Shown here piece by piece: positions 47,111 through 57,019 of a stretch of DNA of 64,000 bases (positions within the stretch are counted from its first letter, which is position 1; each line of letters begins with the position of its first letter). A program made the position numbers and the translations under genes. Below the pieces are notes generated by a model. That model did not search any database, had not been told where the DNA came from, and saw only the letters and a list, made by a program, of their open reading frames with translations. Origin of the DNA: Salimicrobium flavidum (lineage in GTDB: Bacteria; Bacillota; Bacilli; Bacillales; Halobacillaceae); NCBI RefSeq assembly GCF_900156645.1, contig NZ_FTOC01000001.1, positions 310,001 through 374,000 on the forward strand, read 5' to 3'.

Positions 47111-48811
47111 TTATGCCAGCTGATTTTTGATTTCTCCAAGGAGTGTTGAATAGTCCACTTCCGTTTTGGAATCTTCATTCCTCATCTTCATCTCCACTAC
47201 ATCTTCGCCGGCCCGTTTACCGACTATGATACGTAGAGGGATACCTATCAGATCACTATCCGCAAACTTGACGCCGGCGCGTTCCGGTCGATCATCATAT
47301 AACACTTCAATACCTTCACTCAGAAGATCGGAATATATTTTATCTGCCAATACACGCTGTTCCTCCTTCTTCGGATTAAGAGAAAGAACATGCACCTGGT
47401 ACGGGGCTACCTGTTCAGGCCAAACGATACCCTGTTCATCATGGAATTGTTCCACAATTGCAGCTAACGTGCGTGAAACACCTATACCATAGGAACCCAT
47501 TACCATCGTCCTCGATTTTCCGTTGTTATCGAGAAAAGAAGCGCCCATATTCTCAGCGTAAAATGAGCCGAGTTTAAATACGTGACCTACTTCGATCCCG
47601 CGGGCGAATTTGATCGTCCCTTCTCCGTCCGGGGAAGGATCCCCTTCTTCCACAAATCTGACGTCAGCATAATGATCCGGCACGAAATCACGTTCAGGTG
47701 TCACATTTGTAAAGTGGAAGCCTTCCTCATTAGCTCCACAAGTAACATTCGCAAGAACTTCGACAGCCTTGTCTGCGACTACCTGCACTTCTTTTGGTGC
47801 ATTGATAGGTCCGAGAGAACCGAACCCTGCCCCCATAAGCTGTTCCGTTTCTTCTTCTGTTGCGAGTTCGACCACTTTAGCATCAAACAGATTTTTCACT
47901 TTGACATCATTCACCTCATGGTCACCACGTGTAACCACTAAACAATAGAAATCATCCACTTGGAACATGATCGATTTAAGTCCGTATTGCAATTCATGCC
48001 CTAAGTAATCAGCTACTTCCTGCATCGTTTTCTGCTCAGGCGTCGCTACTTTCTCCATTTCTTTCGGAGCGTCCGCTGATTTCTCGTATTCTTTTATCAC
48101 GGGGGCCATTTCCACATTAGCTGCATATCTTGAAGTATCTGAATATGCGATAACATCTTCACCTACTTCAGACAGCACCATAAACTCATGGGTTTCTTTC
48201 CCTCCCATCGCTCCGGAATCTGCGATGACCGCACGATAATTCAAACCGAGTCGCTCAAAGATACGACAGTAGGCATCAAACATTGTCTGGTAACTATCAT
48301 CAAGACTTTCGTGTGATTCATTGAAGGAATAAGCATCTTTCATAAGGAATTCCCGACCACGAAGAAGACCGAAGCGGGGACGCTTCTCATCCCTGAATTT
48401 ATTCTGAATCTGATAAAGGGTCATAGGAAGTTTTTTATAAGAATCGATTTCATTACGTATAACGCTCGTCACCGCTTCCTCATGAGTAGCTCCTAAGGCG
48501 AACTCCCGATCATGGCGGTCTTTGACCCTCATTAGTTCCGGGCCATATGTGTACCATCTTCCACTTTCCTGCCAGAGCTCGGCCGGCTGCATAGCGGACA
48601 GAAGCATCTCCTGAGCTCCTGAGCGGTCCATTTCTTCCCTGATTATTTTTTCGATTTTACTTAGGACACGTTTACCCAGTGGCAACAATGTATAAATACC
48701 AGAAGCCAACTGCCTTATGTATCCAGCCCTGACGAGCAGCTGGTGACTGGCGATATCCGCATCAGTCGGGTTTTCTTTTAACGTAGGAACCAACATTTTA
48801 CTCTGTCTCAT
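47111..48811 (-). CDS. proS: prolyl-tRNA synthetase
   Basis: 566 aa bacterial-type ProRS: class II motifs 2 and 3 ([35 protein letters not shown]), an inserted editing domain of the YbaK/INS type (about 225-385), and a C-terminal anticodon-binding domain ([10 protein letters not shown] to the end). ATG at 48809-48811 ([12 protein letters not shown]) is preceded by GAGGAGAGG; a GTG three codons upstream would overlap it. It charges tRNA-Pro, and the INS domain hydrolyses Ala-tRNA-Pro. Confidence 0.97.
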   Translation of the reverse strand: MRQSKMLVPTLKENPTDADIASHQLLVRAGYIRQLASGIYTLLPLGKRVLSKIEKIIREEMDRSGAQEMLLSAMQPAELWQESGRWYTYGPELMRVKDRHDREFALGATHEEAVTSVIRNEIDSYKKLPMTLYQIQNKFRDEKRPRFGLLRGREFLMKDAYSFNESHESLDDSYQTMFDAYCRIFERLGLNYRAVIADSGAMGGKETHEFMVLSEVGEDVIAYSDTSRYAANVEMAPVIKEYEKSADAPKEMEKVATPEQKTMQEVADYLGHELQYGLKSIMFQVDDFYCLVVTRGDHEVNDVKVKNLFDAKVVELATEEETEQLMGAGFGSLGPINAPKEVQVVADKAVEVLANVTCGANEEGFHFTNVTPERDFVPDHYADVRFVEEGDPSPDGEGTIKFARGIEVGHVFKLGSFYAENMGASFLDNNGKSRTMVMGSYGIGVSRTLAAIVEQFHDEQGIVWPEQVAPYQVHVLSLNPKKEEQRVLADKIYSDLLSEGIEVLYDDRPERAGVKFADSDLIGIPLRIIVGKRAGEDVVEMKMRNEDSKTEVDYSTLLGEIKNQLA

Positions 48812-48833
48812 CCCGTACACCTCTCCTCGTTTT

Positions 48834-48865
48834 AAAAAGGGGAAAGGACATAATGCCCTTCACCC
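48834..48865 (-). terminator. terminator after rasP
   Basis: GGGTGAAGGGC and GTCCTTTCCCC pair with one bulge, followed by TTTTT on the minus strand, before proS. Confidence 0.72.
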
Positions 48866-48923
48866 GATAGATTTGTTATACATCAATACTGACTATTTTA
48901 TTGCTTCGGTGATTTTTCCAGAT

Positions 48924-50180
48924 TTAAAGAAAAAGTCGCTGGATATCGTTCCACGTAACTACAATCATCAGTAACAAAAGCAACGCAAAACCGACCAGAG
49001 TGATCGCACCTTCTTTTTGAGGGTCCACCGGTTTCCCGCGGATCAGCTCCACACCGATGAATAACAATCTGCCTCCATCAAGTGCAGGGATCGGCATAAG
49101 GTTGACAATACCGAGATTGACACTCAATACTGCCGTCCACATTACAAAGTTCGTCAATCCTGTCTGCACCACCTGATCTGTAGCATCATAGATACCTACA
49201 GGCCCAGACAGCATGTCGATGGAAAATTGTCCGGTGACCAGTTTCCCGAGATTCGTCAAAATCAATGTAGACCAGTCATATGTCTGAGTGAATCCGAAAG
49301 ACAATTTTTTCGCAAAAGAATCTTCAAAAGCCCGGGTCACACCTACTTGACCGATAGTCTGCTCCTGCGCTTCTACCGCTCTAGGTGTCACTTCCACTTC
49401 TTCTGTCGTTCCATTCCGCTCCAGAGTGACGGACATCGTTTCTTCCGGATGATTCTGAACGATCAACGTGAAATCTTCCCACGTTTCAACCTGTTGACCC
49501 TCTGCCTGGATCACTTCATCCCCGGGCTGAAAACCCGCTTCAGTGGCTGGTGATTCTTCCTGAATCTCCCCAAAACGTGCCTCATCAGCCGGCACGCCCT
49601 GGATGAATCCTAAAATAGTGAAAAGTATAATCGCCAGCACAAAGTTCATCATCGGCCCGGCAAAAAGCTGCATCGCTCTGCTTCTTTTCGGTTTCGACGC
49701 AAATTGTCTGTCATAAGGAGCGATCTGAGTTTCTTTCTCATCCAATACAAACAAAGCTTTAGGATCGACCTCAAAAAACAATTTGTCATCTTCTCCGGGT
49801 TCATAGCCTTCCACTACTAGCCGGTGATCCAGGTCAGCATGCTCCACTTCGACAATTTGAGCATCCGGATGCTTCGACTTATTATTTACAATGATTTTAT
49901 CGACTTTACCCGCTTCGTTGAATGTGAGACCGATATGATGTCCGGGTTTCAGATCGATAATCTCGGGGTCTTCCCCCGCAACACGGACATATCCTCCGGC
50001 CGGTATTAAACGAATAGTATACAATGTTTCATTCTTAGTGAATGAAACAATTTTCGGTCCGAAACCGATAGCGAACTCGCGGGCAAGCATCCCTGCGCGC
50101 TTAGCAAAAATCAAATGCCCCCACTCATGAACAAATACCAACAATCCGAACATGAGTATGAACGCAATAACCGTAGTCAC
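48924..50180 (-). CDS. rasP: site-2 intramembrane protease RasP (RseP)
   Basis: 418 aa zinc protease that cuts anti-sigma factors (RsiW) and signal-peptide remnants within the membrane. The zinc motif HEWGH is at about residues 18-22 in the first membrane segment; a PDZ domain (about 215-290) and the second metal motif IPALDGGRLL in the third segment follow. An inserted stretch at about 60-150 is longer than usual. GTG at 50178-50180 is preferred, as GGAAGG lies 8 nt before it; a GTG nine bases earlier is the alternative. It follows dxr directly. Confidence 0.93.
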   Translation of the reverse strand: MTTVIAFILMFGLLVFVHEWGHLIFAKRAGMLAREFAIGFGPKIVSFTKNETLYTIRLIPAGGYVRVAGEDPEIIDLKPGHHIGLTFNEAGKVDKIIVNNKSKHPDAQIVEVEHADLDHRLVVEGYEPGEDDKLFFEVDPKALFVLDEKETQIAPYDRQFASKPKRSRAMQLFAGPMMNFVLAIILFTILGFIQGVPADEARFGEIQEESPATEAGFQPGDEVIQAEGQQVETWEDFTLIVQNHPEETMSVTLERNGTTEEVEVTPRAVEAQEQTIGQVGVTRAFEDSFAKKLSFGFTQTYDWSTLILTNLGKLVTGQFSIDMLSGPVGIYDATDQVVQTGLTNFVMWTAVLSVNLGIVNLMPIPALDGGRLLFIGVELIRGKPVDPQKEGAITLVGFALLLLLMIVVTWNDIQRLFL

Positions 50181-50195
50181 ATGAAGCACCTTCCT

Positions 50196-51341
50196 TTATT
50201 TAACGTAACGTTCTACGCGTTTCCTCGTTTCTTTATCAATTTCTATTATATCTGATAAAGAGGGTTCTGAAATACTATTATGCTCCGTAAGTGATTTTTC
50301 TACAAGTGATTCTATCTCCAGAAAAGAAATTTTCTCTTCCAGGAACATAGCCACCGCCTGTTCATTGGCGGCGTTAAGCACCGTAGGCATCGATCCGCCT
50401 GCCTTTCCTGCATCAAAGGCAAGCTTCAGGCAACGAAAACGATCCAAATCCATTTTACTGAAATTGAGCTGTGAAAACTCCTCCAACTCTAGCGAATCCG
50501 TGTTTGAAAGATCCATTCTATCCGGGTACGTCAGAGCGTACTGAATGGGGACTTTCATATCAGGAGAGCCGAGCTGTGCCATGACGCTCCGGTCCTTGAA
50601 TTCCACAAGGGAATGAATGACACTTTCTCTATGAAGAAGTACATGGATTTTTTCATAAGGCATATTGAAAAGCCAGTGCGCTTCTATCACTTCAAGTCCT
50701 TTATTCATCATGGATGCTGAATCTATCGTGATTTTTGCCCCCATACTCCAGTTCGGGTGATTCAATGCATCTTTGACTTTCACTCCCTGAAGCTGTTCTC
50801 TCGTTTTGTCCCTGAAACTTCCACCGGATGCAGTGATGATCAGTCTCCTTACATCCTCCATTCTTTCTCCATTCAGAGCCTGGAAGATTGCTGAATGCTC
50901 ACTATCAACAGGGATGAGAGGTGTATTATATTTTTCTGCTTCAGCCATTACTATATGACCTGCGGTGACGAGTGTTTCTTTATTCGCTATAGCTATCCGT
51001 TTTCGCGCCTTGATCGCTTCAAGGGTGGCCGGCAATCCGACACTTCCCATCACAGCGTTCACGAGAACATCCACTTCCGACGCCGTACTCGCTGCTTTCA
51101 GCCCTTCTTCTCCGATCAGGATATTCGAATGATTGGTCGCCTTACGGACTTCTTCCCTGCTTTTCTCATTTCCGGTCACGACTACAGCAGGTTCGAACTC
51201 CCTGATCATAGGGATAGCTTTCTCTGTATTCGATCCAAAAGCCAGAGCAAACAGCGAAAATTCCTCTGTATGCTGTCGCATTACGTCGAGAGTCTGCTCG
51301 CCTATGGAGCCTGTAGCCCCCAGAAGTGCTATTTTTTTCAT
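50196..51341 (-). CDS. dxr: 1-deoxy-D-xylulose 5-phosphate reductoisomerase
   Basis: 381 aa NADPH-dependent enzyme of the MEP isoprenoid pathway. [15 protein letters not shown] (residues 6-20) binds [16 protein letters not shown] and [16 protein letters not shown] hold the metal and substrate ligands; [18 protein letters not shown] follows. It sits in uppS-cdsA-dxr-rasP as in B. subtilis, linking isoprenoid precursors to undecaprenyl synthesis. Confidence 0.97.
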   Translation of the reverse strand: MKKIALLGATGSIGEQTLDVMRQHTEEFSLFALAFGSNTEKAIPMIREFEPAVVVTGNEKSREEVRKATNHSNILIGEEGLKAASTASEVDVLVNAVMGSVGLPATLEAIKARKRIAIANKETLVTAGHIVMAEAEKYNTPLIPVDSEHSAIFQALNGERMEDVRRLIITASGGSFRDKTREQLQGVKVKDALNHPNWSMGAKITIDSASMMNKGLEVIEAHWLFNMPYEKIHVLLHRESVIHSLVEFKDRSVMAQLGSPDMKVPIQYALTYPDRMDLSNTDSLELEEFSQLNFSKMDLDRFRCLKLAFDAGKAGGSMPTVLNAANEQAVAMFLEEKISFLEIESLVEKSLTEHNSISEPSLSDIIEIDKETRKRVERYVK

Positions 51342-51357
51342 ATGAACGCTCCCTATA

Positions 51358-52149
51358 TTATGGTATGAAGTTTATTAAGTGTAAGACCGGAAGCATGAAA
51401 ATCAGGCTGTCGAATCGATCCAGCACTCCCCCATGCCCAGGAAGGATGTTCCCTGAATCTTTGACAAGGTAGTGTCGTTTGAAAGCCGACTCCACCAGAT
51501 CTCCGATTTGCCCGGCTACAGAAATCAAAATCGTAACTACAATAAGTAATAGCATAGAGGAATGAAGAGGATGGACAAACTGAAAAATAACAGCAGTCAC
51601 ACATGCAAGAATCACCCCCCCAAGCGCCCCTTCCACCGTTTTCTTCGGGCTTATCTTCGGCCAAAGCTTTCTTTTTCCGAACATACGACCGAAAACATAT
51701 GCTCCGGTATCAGTGGCCCAAACGACAAACAGAGCATAAAATACATATGCAAGCCCGCCTTCTACCCGTGTTTCGATGAGATAATAGAAACCCATACCTA
51801 CATAAATAGCAGAAATGAGAAGAAATCCGGCATCATCGAAAGTGAATCTGTTGTTCACAAGAACTGTATAACTCAGAAGCAGCAGTACTGCTACCAGAGC
51901 TAATTCAGCTTTCGTTACATAGGTAGTCAAATCATAGGAATTGATCACCGGTAACATCAGCCCCCACATAAACAATAGGGTGATCAGCGAAGATACGGAA
52001 TACCTCGCTATCTTCTTCATTCTCATCAGCTCAAAGATGGCTATACTTGCAAGCAAATAAACGAACAAAGTAAATAAAGTACCACCTAACAGCACGATGG
52101 GTACAAAAATCATGATGGCAATTATAGCGGTAACCGTACGTTGTTTCAT
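51358..52149 (-). CDS. cdsA: phosphatidate cytidylyltransferase
   Basis: 263 aa multi-pass membrane protein (about eight helices) making CDP-diacylglycerol, the substrate of PgsA. The signature [20 protein letters not shown] near the C-terminus is complete. It lies 11 nt after uppS and 16 nt before dxr. Confidence 0.96.
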   Translation of the reverse strand: MKQRTVTAIIAIMIFVPIVLLGGTLFTLFVYLLASIAIFELMRMKKIARYSVSSLITLLFMWGLMLPVINSYDLTTYVTKAELALVAVLLLLSYTVLVNNRFTFDDAGFLLISAIYVGMGFYYLIETRVEGGLAYVFYALFVVWATDTGAYVFGRMFGKRKLWPKISPKKTVEGALGGVILACVTAVIFQFVHPLHSSMLLLIVVTILISVAGQIGDLVESAFKRHYLVKDSGNILPGHGGVLDRFDSLIFMLPVLHLINFIP

Positions 52150-52160
52150 TCAATCACACC

Positions 52161-52928
52161 TTACACGCCGCCATATCGACGCTTTCTATTTTGATAATTG
52201 ACAATGGCCTGTTCCAAAGTTTCCTCATTGAACGAAGGCCAGTACACCTCTGTGAACCAGAATTCGGCATACGCAAGTTGCCACAGTAAAAAGTTGCTCA
52301 ACCGTTGTTCTCCACTGGTCCGAATCAAAAGATCCGGCTCCCGAAGATGCGATGTGTACAAGTTCTTCTCAAACATTTCTTCCGTTATATCCTGTGATGA
52401 AATCTCCCCTTGCTCCACTTTCGCAGCTAGATGCTTCGTCACTTCCACAAGTTCATGTCTGCTTCCATAGTTCAAAGCAAAGTTGAGCACCATACCAGTA
52501 TTGTTTTCTGTCCGGGAAATAGCTTCATCCACAGCTGACTGTGTGTGTTTAGGAAGAAGATCCTTCGTTCCGATAGTTTGCACGCGCACATTTTTTTCTA
52601 TCAGTTCAGGAAGGTAGGTCTGCAGAAAATCAACGGGCAATTTCATGAGGAAATCCACCTCTTTTTTGGGGCGTTTCCAGTTTTCCGTTGAAAAGGCATA
52701 AAGCGTAAGAACGTGGATCCCTAAGTCAGAAGCATGTCGGACTACCTTCTTCACCACATCCATGCCTTCTTTATGTCCTGCTATCCGTGGCAAGCCTTTC
52801 TCTTTTGCCCACCTGCCGTTTCCGTCCATGATGATCGCGATATGTTTTGGTATATTCTCTTTATCAATTTCAGATGCTGTTTCCTGTCTCGGATATCTCC
52901 GATTTATGAACGGGAGATTCAGTGGCAT
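52161..52928 (-). CDS. uppS: isoprenyl transferase (undecaprenyl diphosphate synthase)
   Basis: 255 aa cis-prenyltransferase that makes the C55 lipid carrier for wall synthesis. IAIIMDGNGRWAKEKGLPRI is motif I with the catalytic aspartate; TLYAFSTENWKRP and the C-terminal DLLIRTSGEQRLSNFLLWQ block are present. ATG at 52926-52928 is preferred because AAGG lies about 9 nt upstream; an ATG three codons earlier has no proper spacing. It is first gene of uppS-cdsA-dxr-rasP. A long palindrome lies upstream at 52964-52984. Confidence 0.95.
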   Translation of the reverse strand: MPLNLPFINRRYPRQETASEIDKENIPKHIAIIMDGNGRWAKEKGLPRIAGHKEGMDVVKKVVRHASDLGIHVLTLYAFSTENWKRPKKEVDFLMKLPVDFLQTYLPELIEKNVRVQTIGTKDLLPKHTQSAVDEAISRTENNTGMVLNFALNYGSRHELVEVTKHLAAKVEQGEISSQDITEEMFEKNLYTSHLREPDLLIRTSGEQRLSNFLLWQLAYAEFWFTEVYWPSFNEETLEQAIVNYQNRKRRYGGV

Positions 52929-52963
52929 GAATACCATCCTTTTCTTAATTCACTATATGTAAT

Positions 52964-52984
52964 GAAGGATAACGGTTATCCTTC
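52964..52984. repeat. perfect palindrome upstream of uppS
   Basis: GAAGGATAAC and GTTATCCTTC, 10 bp arms around one base. There is no U-tract, so it looks more like a binding site than a terminator. It lies between the frr terminator and uppS. Confidence 0.6.
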
Positions 52985-53018
52985 TTAACAAAACTACCAC
53001 AGATGAGGGCAAAACAAA

Positions 53019-53048
53019 AGCCGTACTGCCAAACAAATACAGCACGGC
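53019..53048 (-). terminator. terminator of frr
   Basis: AGCCGTACTG pairs with CAGCACGGCT (one wobble) and is followed on the minus strand by TTTGTTTTG. It ends the tsf-pyrH-frr group before uppS. Confidence 0.85.
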
Positions 53049-53061
53049 TCATCCTTTGATT

Positions 53062-53619
53062 TTATACTTCCATCATCTCTTCTTCTTTTTGCTTCGCAAG
53101 ATCATCGATTTTCTTCACGTGTTCGTCGGTAAGCTTTTGAACTTCATCCTGAGATGAACGAAGATCGTCTTCAGTCAGCTCTCCGTCTTTTTCATCCTTC
53201 TTTAACTGGTCGTTGGTTTCACGACGGATATTCCTGATCTGTACCTTCGCTTCTTCTGCATACTTGCCGACAACTTTCGTCAGTTCTTTACGTCTTTCCT
53301 GAGTAAGTGCAGGAATGTTGATTCTTACAACATTACCGTCACTCGAAGGGGCCAAACCGAGATCAGCTTTCTGAATAGCTTTTTCCACTTCTGAAATCGC
53401 GGACTTATCATACGGTGTGATGACCAGAAGCCTCGGTTCAGGTGCGGAAACCTGGGCGAGCTGATTAAGCGGTGTAGAAGCTCCGTAATAATCTACATAA
53501 ACAGCATCCAGAATTGCTGGATTGGCGCGTCCGGCACGAACAGTAGCCAATTGCTTAGAAAAAGCCTGGGTGGCTTTTTTCATTTGTTCTTTCGTTTCTT
53601 TGATCAATTTGTCAGACAT
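53062..53619 (-). CDS. frr: ribosome recycling factor
   Basis: 185 aa, the standard length. Splits post-termination ribosomes with EF-G. The three-helix bundle and the beta domain are recognised by [36 protein letters not shown] and [20 protein letters not shown]. It starts 3 nt after pyrH, so the two are translated from one message. Confidence 0.97.
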   Translation of the reverse strand: MSDKLIKETKEQMKKATQAFSKQLATVRAGRANPAILDAVYVDYYGASTPLNQLAQVSAPEPRLLVITPYDKSAISEVEKAIQKADLGLAPSSDGNVVRINIPALTQERRKELTKVVGKYAEEAKVQIRNIRRETNDQLKKDEKDGELTEDDLRSSQDEVQKLTDEHVKKIDDLAKQKEEEMMEV

Positions 53620-53622
53620 GAT

Positions 53623-54345
53623 TCATTTCCCCCTCACTAACGTTCCGATATCCTCGCCGAGCACGGCTTTTTTAATATTTCCTTCTTCCATAATCGAGAA
53701 TACCAGTAAATCGATATCATTGTCCATACATAACGAAGAAGCTGTTGAATCCATGACTCCGAGCCCTTCGTTCAGTACGTCCATATAGGAAAGACGGTCA
53801 TACTTTCTGGCATCAGCATTCAATGTCGGATCAGAGGTATAAACCCCGTCCACATTATTTTTAGCCATAAGTATTACATCCGCTTCCACTTCTGCCGCAC
53901 GTAAGGCAGCAGTCGTATCTGTAGAAAAATACGGGTTCCCTGTGCCTGCCGCGAAAATTACGACACGCTTCTTTTCAAGATGACGAATTGCTTTTCTTCT
54001 GATATAAGGTTCAGCAACCTGGCGCATCTCGATGGAAGTCTGCACACGAGTAGGAATTCCGATATTCTCAAGACTATCCTGAAGAGCAAGAGAATTCATG
54101 ACCGTTGCCAGCATCCCCATGTAGTCTGCATTGGCACGATCCATCCCCATCTGACTTCCGACCTTCCCACGCCAAATGTTGCCACCGCCGACTACGACAG
54201 CTACTTCGACACCAAGTTCGGCTACATCCTTGATTTGTTGGGCGACAGATTTGATGATTTTAGGTTCAATACCAAATCCATCCTCGCCACTAAGTGCTTC
54301 TCCGCTTAATTTCAACACGATTCTGTCATAACGAGCTGTTTTCAT
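53623..54345 (-). CDS. pyrH: UMP kinase
   Basis: 240 aa, same as B. subtilis. Amino-acid-kinase-fold hexamer making [22 protein letters not shown] (start), [29 protein letters not shown], and VDGVYTSDP are present. ATG at 54343-54345 has GGAGG 6 nt upstream; the frame is open to 54381 but lacks a site there. A hairpin terminator lies between it and tsf. Confidence 0.97.
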   Translation of the reverse strand: MKTARYDRIVLKLSGEALSGEDGFGIEPKIIKSVAQQIKDVAELGVEVAVVVGGGNIWRGKVGSQMGMDRANADYMGMLATVMNSLALQDSLENIGIPTRVQTSIEMRQVAEPYIRRKAIRHLEKKRVVIFAAGTGNPYFSTDTTAALRAAEVEADVILMAKNNVDGVYTSDPTLNADARKYDRLSYMDVLNEGLGVMDSTASSLCMDNDIDLLVFSIMEEGNIKKAVLGEDIGTLVRGK

Positions 54346-54386
54346 GATAACCTCCGTAGCAGCATTCAGCTTTAGTTTCACCTTAG

Positions 54387-54416
54387 AAAATAGGGAACAC
54401 AGCGTGTCCCCTATTC
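54387..54416 (-). terminator. terminator between tsf and pyrH
   Basis: AATAGGGAACA pairs with TGTCCCCTATT (one wobble-type mismatch), followed by TTTTC on the minus strand. Some readthrough is expected because no promoter for pyrH-frr is evident. Confidence 0.8.
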
Positions 54417-54429
54417 TAGTTGAATGGTA

Positions 54430-55314
54430 TTATTTTTTAACCTGACTCATCACTTCATCAGCAAAGTTCTCTTCACGTTTTTCCATACCTTCACCGACTC
54501 CGAAACGTGTGAATTCGTTGATCTTCGCACCTTTGGACTCGACAAACTGTTTCACTTTCTGATCAGGATCCTTGACGAAATCCTGTTCTAACAGGCAAAT
54601 TTCCTGAAGGAACTTGCCAAGACGACCTTCTACCATCTTCTCCACAATGTTTTCAGGTTTACCTTCATTCAAAGCCTGTGTTTTCAACGTTTCGCGCTCA
54701 GTGTCCAATTCTTCCTCAGGCACCTGATCACGAGACGTGTAGCGAGGGCTTACTGCAGCAATATGCATTGCGATATCTTTAGCTGCAGCTTCGTCTGTTG
54801 AACCTTCAAGTACGGTAAGCGCACCGATGGATCCACCCATATGAAGATAAGCACCAAAAGCGTCGTTGTCTGTTTTTTCTCTTATAACGAAACGACGAAG
54901 CGAGATTTTTTCACCGATTTTAGCGATAACGTCAGTGATATAATCGCCGACTTTTTGACCTTCTCCATGAAGGGGCTGCTCAAGAGCTGTTTCTACATCC
55001 TCAGGCTTTTGTGAAATAATGTGATTTCCAAGCTCTTGCAAGAGTGTTTGGAACTGATCGTTTTTCACAACGAAATCCGTTTCACAGTTCACTTCGATCA
55101 TAACAGCCGTATTACCGGATGTAACGATATAAGCGGAACCTTCTGCAGCAATACGGTCCGCTTTTTTGGCTGCTTTAGAGATTCCTTTTTCACGAAGCCA
55201 GTTCTGAGCTTCTTCCATATCTCCGTCCGTTTCTGTCAAGGCTTTCTTACAGTCCATCATTCCTGCGCCTGTAGCTTCGCGCAATTCTTTAACCATTTTT
55301 GCATTAATAGCCAT
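54430..55314 (-). CDS. tsf: elongation factor Ts
   Basis: 294 aa nucleotide-exchange factor for EF-Tu. The N-terminal UBA-like domain ([20 protein letters not shown]) and the [10 protein letters not shown] motif at about 80 that displaces Mg2+ are clear; core N and C subdomains follow. The upstream 277 bp gap from rpsB contains the rpsB terminator and repeat copy B, so tsf is not in a simple transcript with rpsB here. Confidence 0.97.
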   Translation of the reverse strand: MAINAKMVKELREATGAGMMDCKKALTETDGDMEEAQNWLREKGISKAAKKADRIAAEGSAYIVTSGNTAVMIEVNCETDFVVKNDQFQTLLQELGNHIISQKPEDVETALEQPLHGEGQKVGDYITDVIAKIGEKISLRRFVIREKTDNDAFGAYLHMGGSIGALTVLEGSTDEAAAKDIAMHIAAVSPRYTSRDQVPEEELDTERETLKTQALNEGKPENIVEKMVEGRLGKFLQEICLLEQDFVKDPDQKVKQFVESKGAKINEFTRFGVGEGMEKREENFADEVMSQVKK

Positions 55315-55367
55315 TAATTGTTCCTCCTTGTATTTCGTTTGTATTTATAGAGACCATTTCTTTAACT

Positions 55368-55537
55368 CTGTCATCGTTCCTGGTTGATTTCATCTCTACG
55401 GGTGGGAGCTTGCCGCGGGCATGACGTAAACTTCCGGAATATCCCTACGTTCGATTCCGGTGATTTTCCGTTCATGCTTCTCCCACAGGCGTCTCCAACC
55501 TTCGTTTTGAAATAAACAACAGGCTTGAACAAAGCCT
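55368..55537 (-). repeat. structured dispersed repeat, copy B, in the tsf leader
   Basis: It aligns with copy A (35293-35466), same orientation, roughly 70-75 percent identical by eye over the full length. Internal pairing on the minus strand: TGGGAG with CTCCCA, GCATGA with TCATGC, and CCGGAAT with ATTCCGG. Both copies start after the upstream gene's terminator and end in CGATGACAGAG, about 50 nt before the next gene. The short open frame inside is not a credible gene. Confidence 0.75.
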
Positions 55538-55544
55538 TTTCTTT

Positions 55545-55579
55545 AAAAAAGGTGATAAAAGGTTTCCCTCTTATCACCT
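55545..55579 (-). terminator. terminator of rpsB
   Basis: AGGTGATAA and TTATCACCT form a 9 bp stem followed by TTTTT on the minus strand, 13 nt after the rpsB stop. Confidence 0.88.
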
Positions 55580-55591
55580 CCTGAAACCTGC

Positions 55592-56347
55592 CTACTCTTC
55601 TACAGTTTCTGATTCATCTTTTGTTTCTTCTGCTTCTTCTTCAGCAACTTCTGCTTCTTCCTCTTCACCTTGTTTGGCTTCAAGAATCGCATCAGCCATT
55701 TTACCTGTAAGAAGTTTTACAGCACGAATAGCATCATCATTGGCAGGAATTACATAATCTATTTCATCCGGGTCACAGTTCGTGTCGACCATACCGACGA
55801 TCGGAATGTTCAATTTATGAGCTTCCGCAATTGCGATACGTTCTTTGCGAGGGTCTACTACGAAAAGAGCGTCCGGAAGTTCTTCCATGTTACGGATACC
55901 ACCCAAGAATTTCTCGAGTTTTTCTCTTTCTTTGTTCAATTCCATAACTTCTTTTTTAGGAAGAACATCGAAAGTTCCGTCTTCTTCCATGCGTTCGATA
56001 TCTTTCAAACGAGTAATACGTTTACGAATTGTTTTGAAGTTAGTCAAAGTACCACCCAACCAACGCTGGTTGATATAGTACATACCTGCACGGTTCGCTT
56101 CTTCACGAACAGTGTCCTGTGCCTGTTTCTTCGTACCTACGAATAGAACTTTACCGCCATCAGCAGCAAGATCACGAACATAATTGAACGCTTCGTCCAC
56201 TTTTTTCACTGTCTTCTGCAAGTCGATAATGTAGATACCATTACGCTCTGTGAAAATGTACTTTTTCATTTTCGGATTCCAACGACGTGTCTGGTGACCG
56301 AAATGAACTCCTGCTTCAAGCAGCTGTTTCATGGAAATAGCTGACAT
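55592..56347 (-). CDS. rpsB: 30S ribosomal protein S2
   Basis: 251 aa. [20 protein letters not shown] at the start, [17 protein letters not shown] and [16 protein letters not shown] are S2 signatures. The C-terminus is a long acidic tail (from about 225: [14 protein letters not shown] and so on), as seen in several salt-adapted bacteria. A strong promoter lies upstream with a leader of about 120 nt, despite the preceding swrB. Confidence 0.98.
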   Translation of the reverse strand: MSAISMKQLLEAGVHFGHQTRRWNPKMKKYIFTERNGIYIIDLQKTVKKVDEAFNYVRDLAADGGKVLFVGTKKQAQDTVREEANRAGMYYINQRWLGGTLTNFKTIRKRITRLKDIERMEEDGTFDVLPKKEVMELNKEREKLEKFLGGIRNMEELPDALFVVDPRKERIAIAEAHKLNIPIVGMVDTNCDPDEIDYVIPANDDAIRAVKLLTGKMADAILEAKQGEEEEAEVAEEEAEETKDESETVEE

Positions 56348-56508
56348 AATTAAAATCCTCCTGTTTGGTTTATTTTAGTATCCGCCGCTTCCTTCATTTT
56401 TCTTTGCGAACTTCCTCTACTTTCTTAAGAAAGCAACCCACATAGAAATCCGGAAACGTGTGTATTGACACCGAAAATTAATATACCACAACTTACGGTC
56501 GTTGACAA
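56348..56508 (-). promoter_or_regulatory. promoter and leader of rpsB
   Basis: TTGTCA at 56503-56508, 17 nt, TATATT at 56480-56485 with TGG before it (minus strand). The leader of about 120 nt includes a CTTTCTTAAGAAAG hairpin. S2 leaders in other bacteria mediate autoregulation; whether this one does is unknown. Confidence 0.7.
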
Positions 56509-56515
56509 GTGAAGA

Positions 56516-56971
56516 TTACGTCCCTCGATTGAATTTAAGCATTAAATCGACTTCCGTCTTCCCGAGATTAAGACTTCTGGCAATCTCTTCAGTTGAATAC
56601 CCCTGCAACTCCATCTGCTTTACCCTCACCTGATCTGAAAGCTCCACTGTGCCTTCGTCTTCGATCTCAGGGGGATGATAGACGACACTCTGGTCCTCTT
56701 GAAGCCGGGGTTCCACCGTCTGCTGTTTCTCTTCCTGGTCTGACTGGTCGTAAGGACTGAGACTATGGCTTGTCATTTGTTGTTCGAAACGCTTGTTCTC
56801 TTCTTTGATTTCTTCCAGATATGATTGGAACGTCCCTTCAATTTCTCTGGCCATACGCTCCTGCTTTTCGGTGTCTTCGTCTTTACTGCGAAGTTTCGTG
56901 AACAATAGAAACAGGCCAAGGATGATTACCCCATCAATGATAAAATTGATGACTAACAAAAATGTGGTCAT
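56516..56971 (-). CDS. swrB: SwrB-like (YlxL/DUF6115) protein
   Basis: 151 aa. One N-terminal membrane segment (about 5-25), a coiled, charged and acidic middle (about 30-115), and a C-terminal HTH-like helix pair (MELQGYSTEEIARSLNLGKT). B. subtilis SwrB (167 aa, same position) activates the flagellar type III export switch. Similarity is in architecture and position rather than strong sequence. It ends right at the rpsB promoter. Confidence 0.75.
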   Translation of the reverse strand: MTTFLLVINFIIDGVIILGLFLLFTKLRSKDEDTEKQERMAREIEGTFQSYLEEIKEENKRFEQQMTSHSLSPYDQSDQEEKQQTVEPRLQEDQSVVYHPPEIEDEGTVELSDQVRVKQMELQGYSTEEIARSLNLGKTEVDLMLKFNRGT

Positions 56972-57019
56972 GTGCGTTTCACCAACTAACTGTAAACTGT
57001 AATAACATCAGTTTCTCTA

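Noticed and set aside
55371-55577. Short minus-strand frame within repeat copy B
   Set aside because: Same reason as copy A; it also runs through the rpsB terminator.
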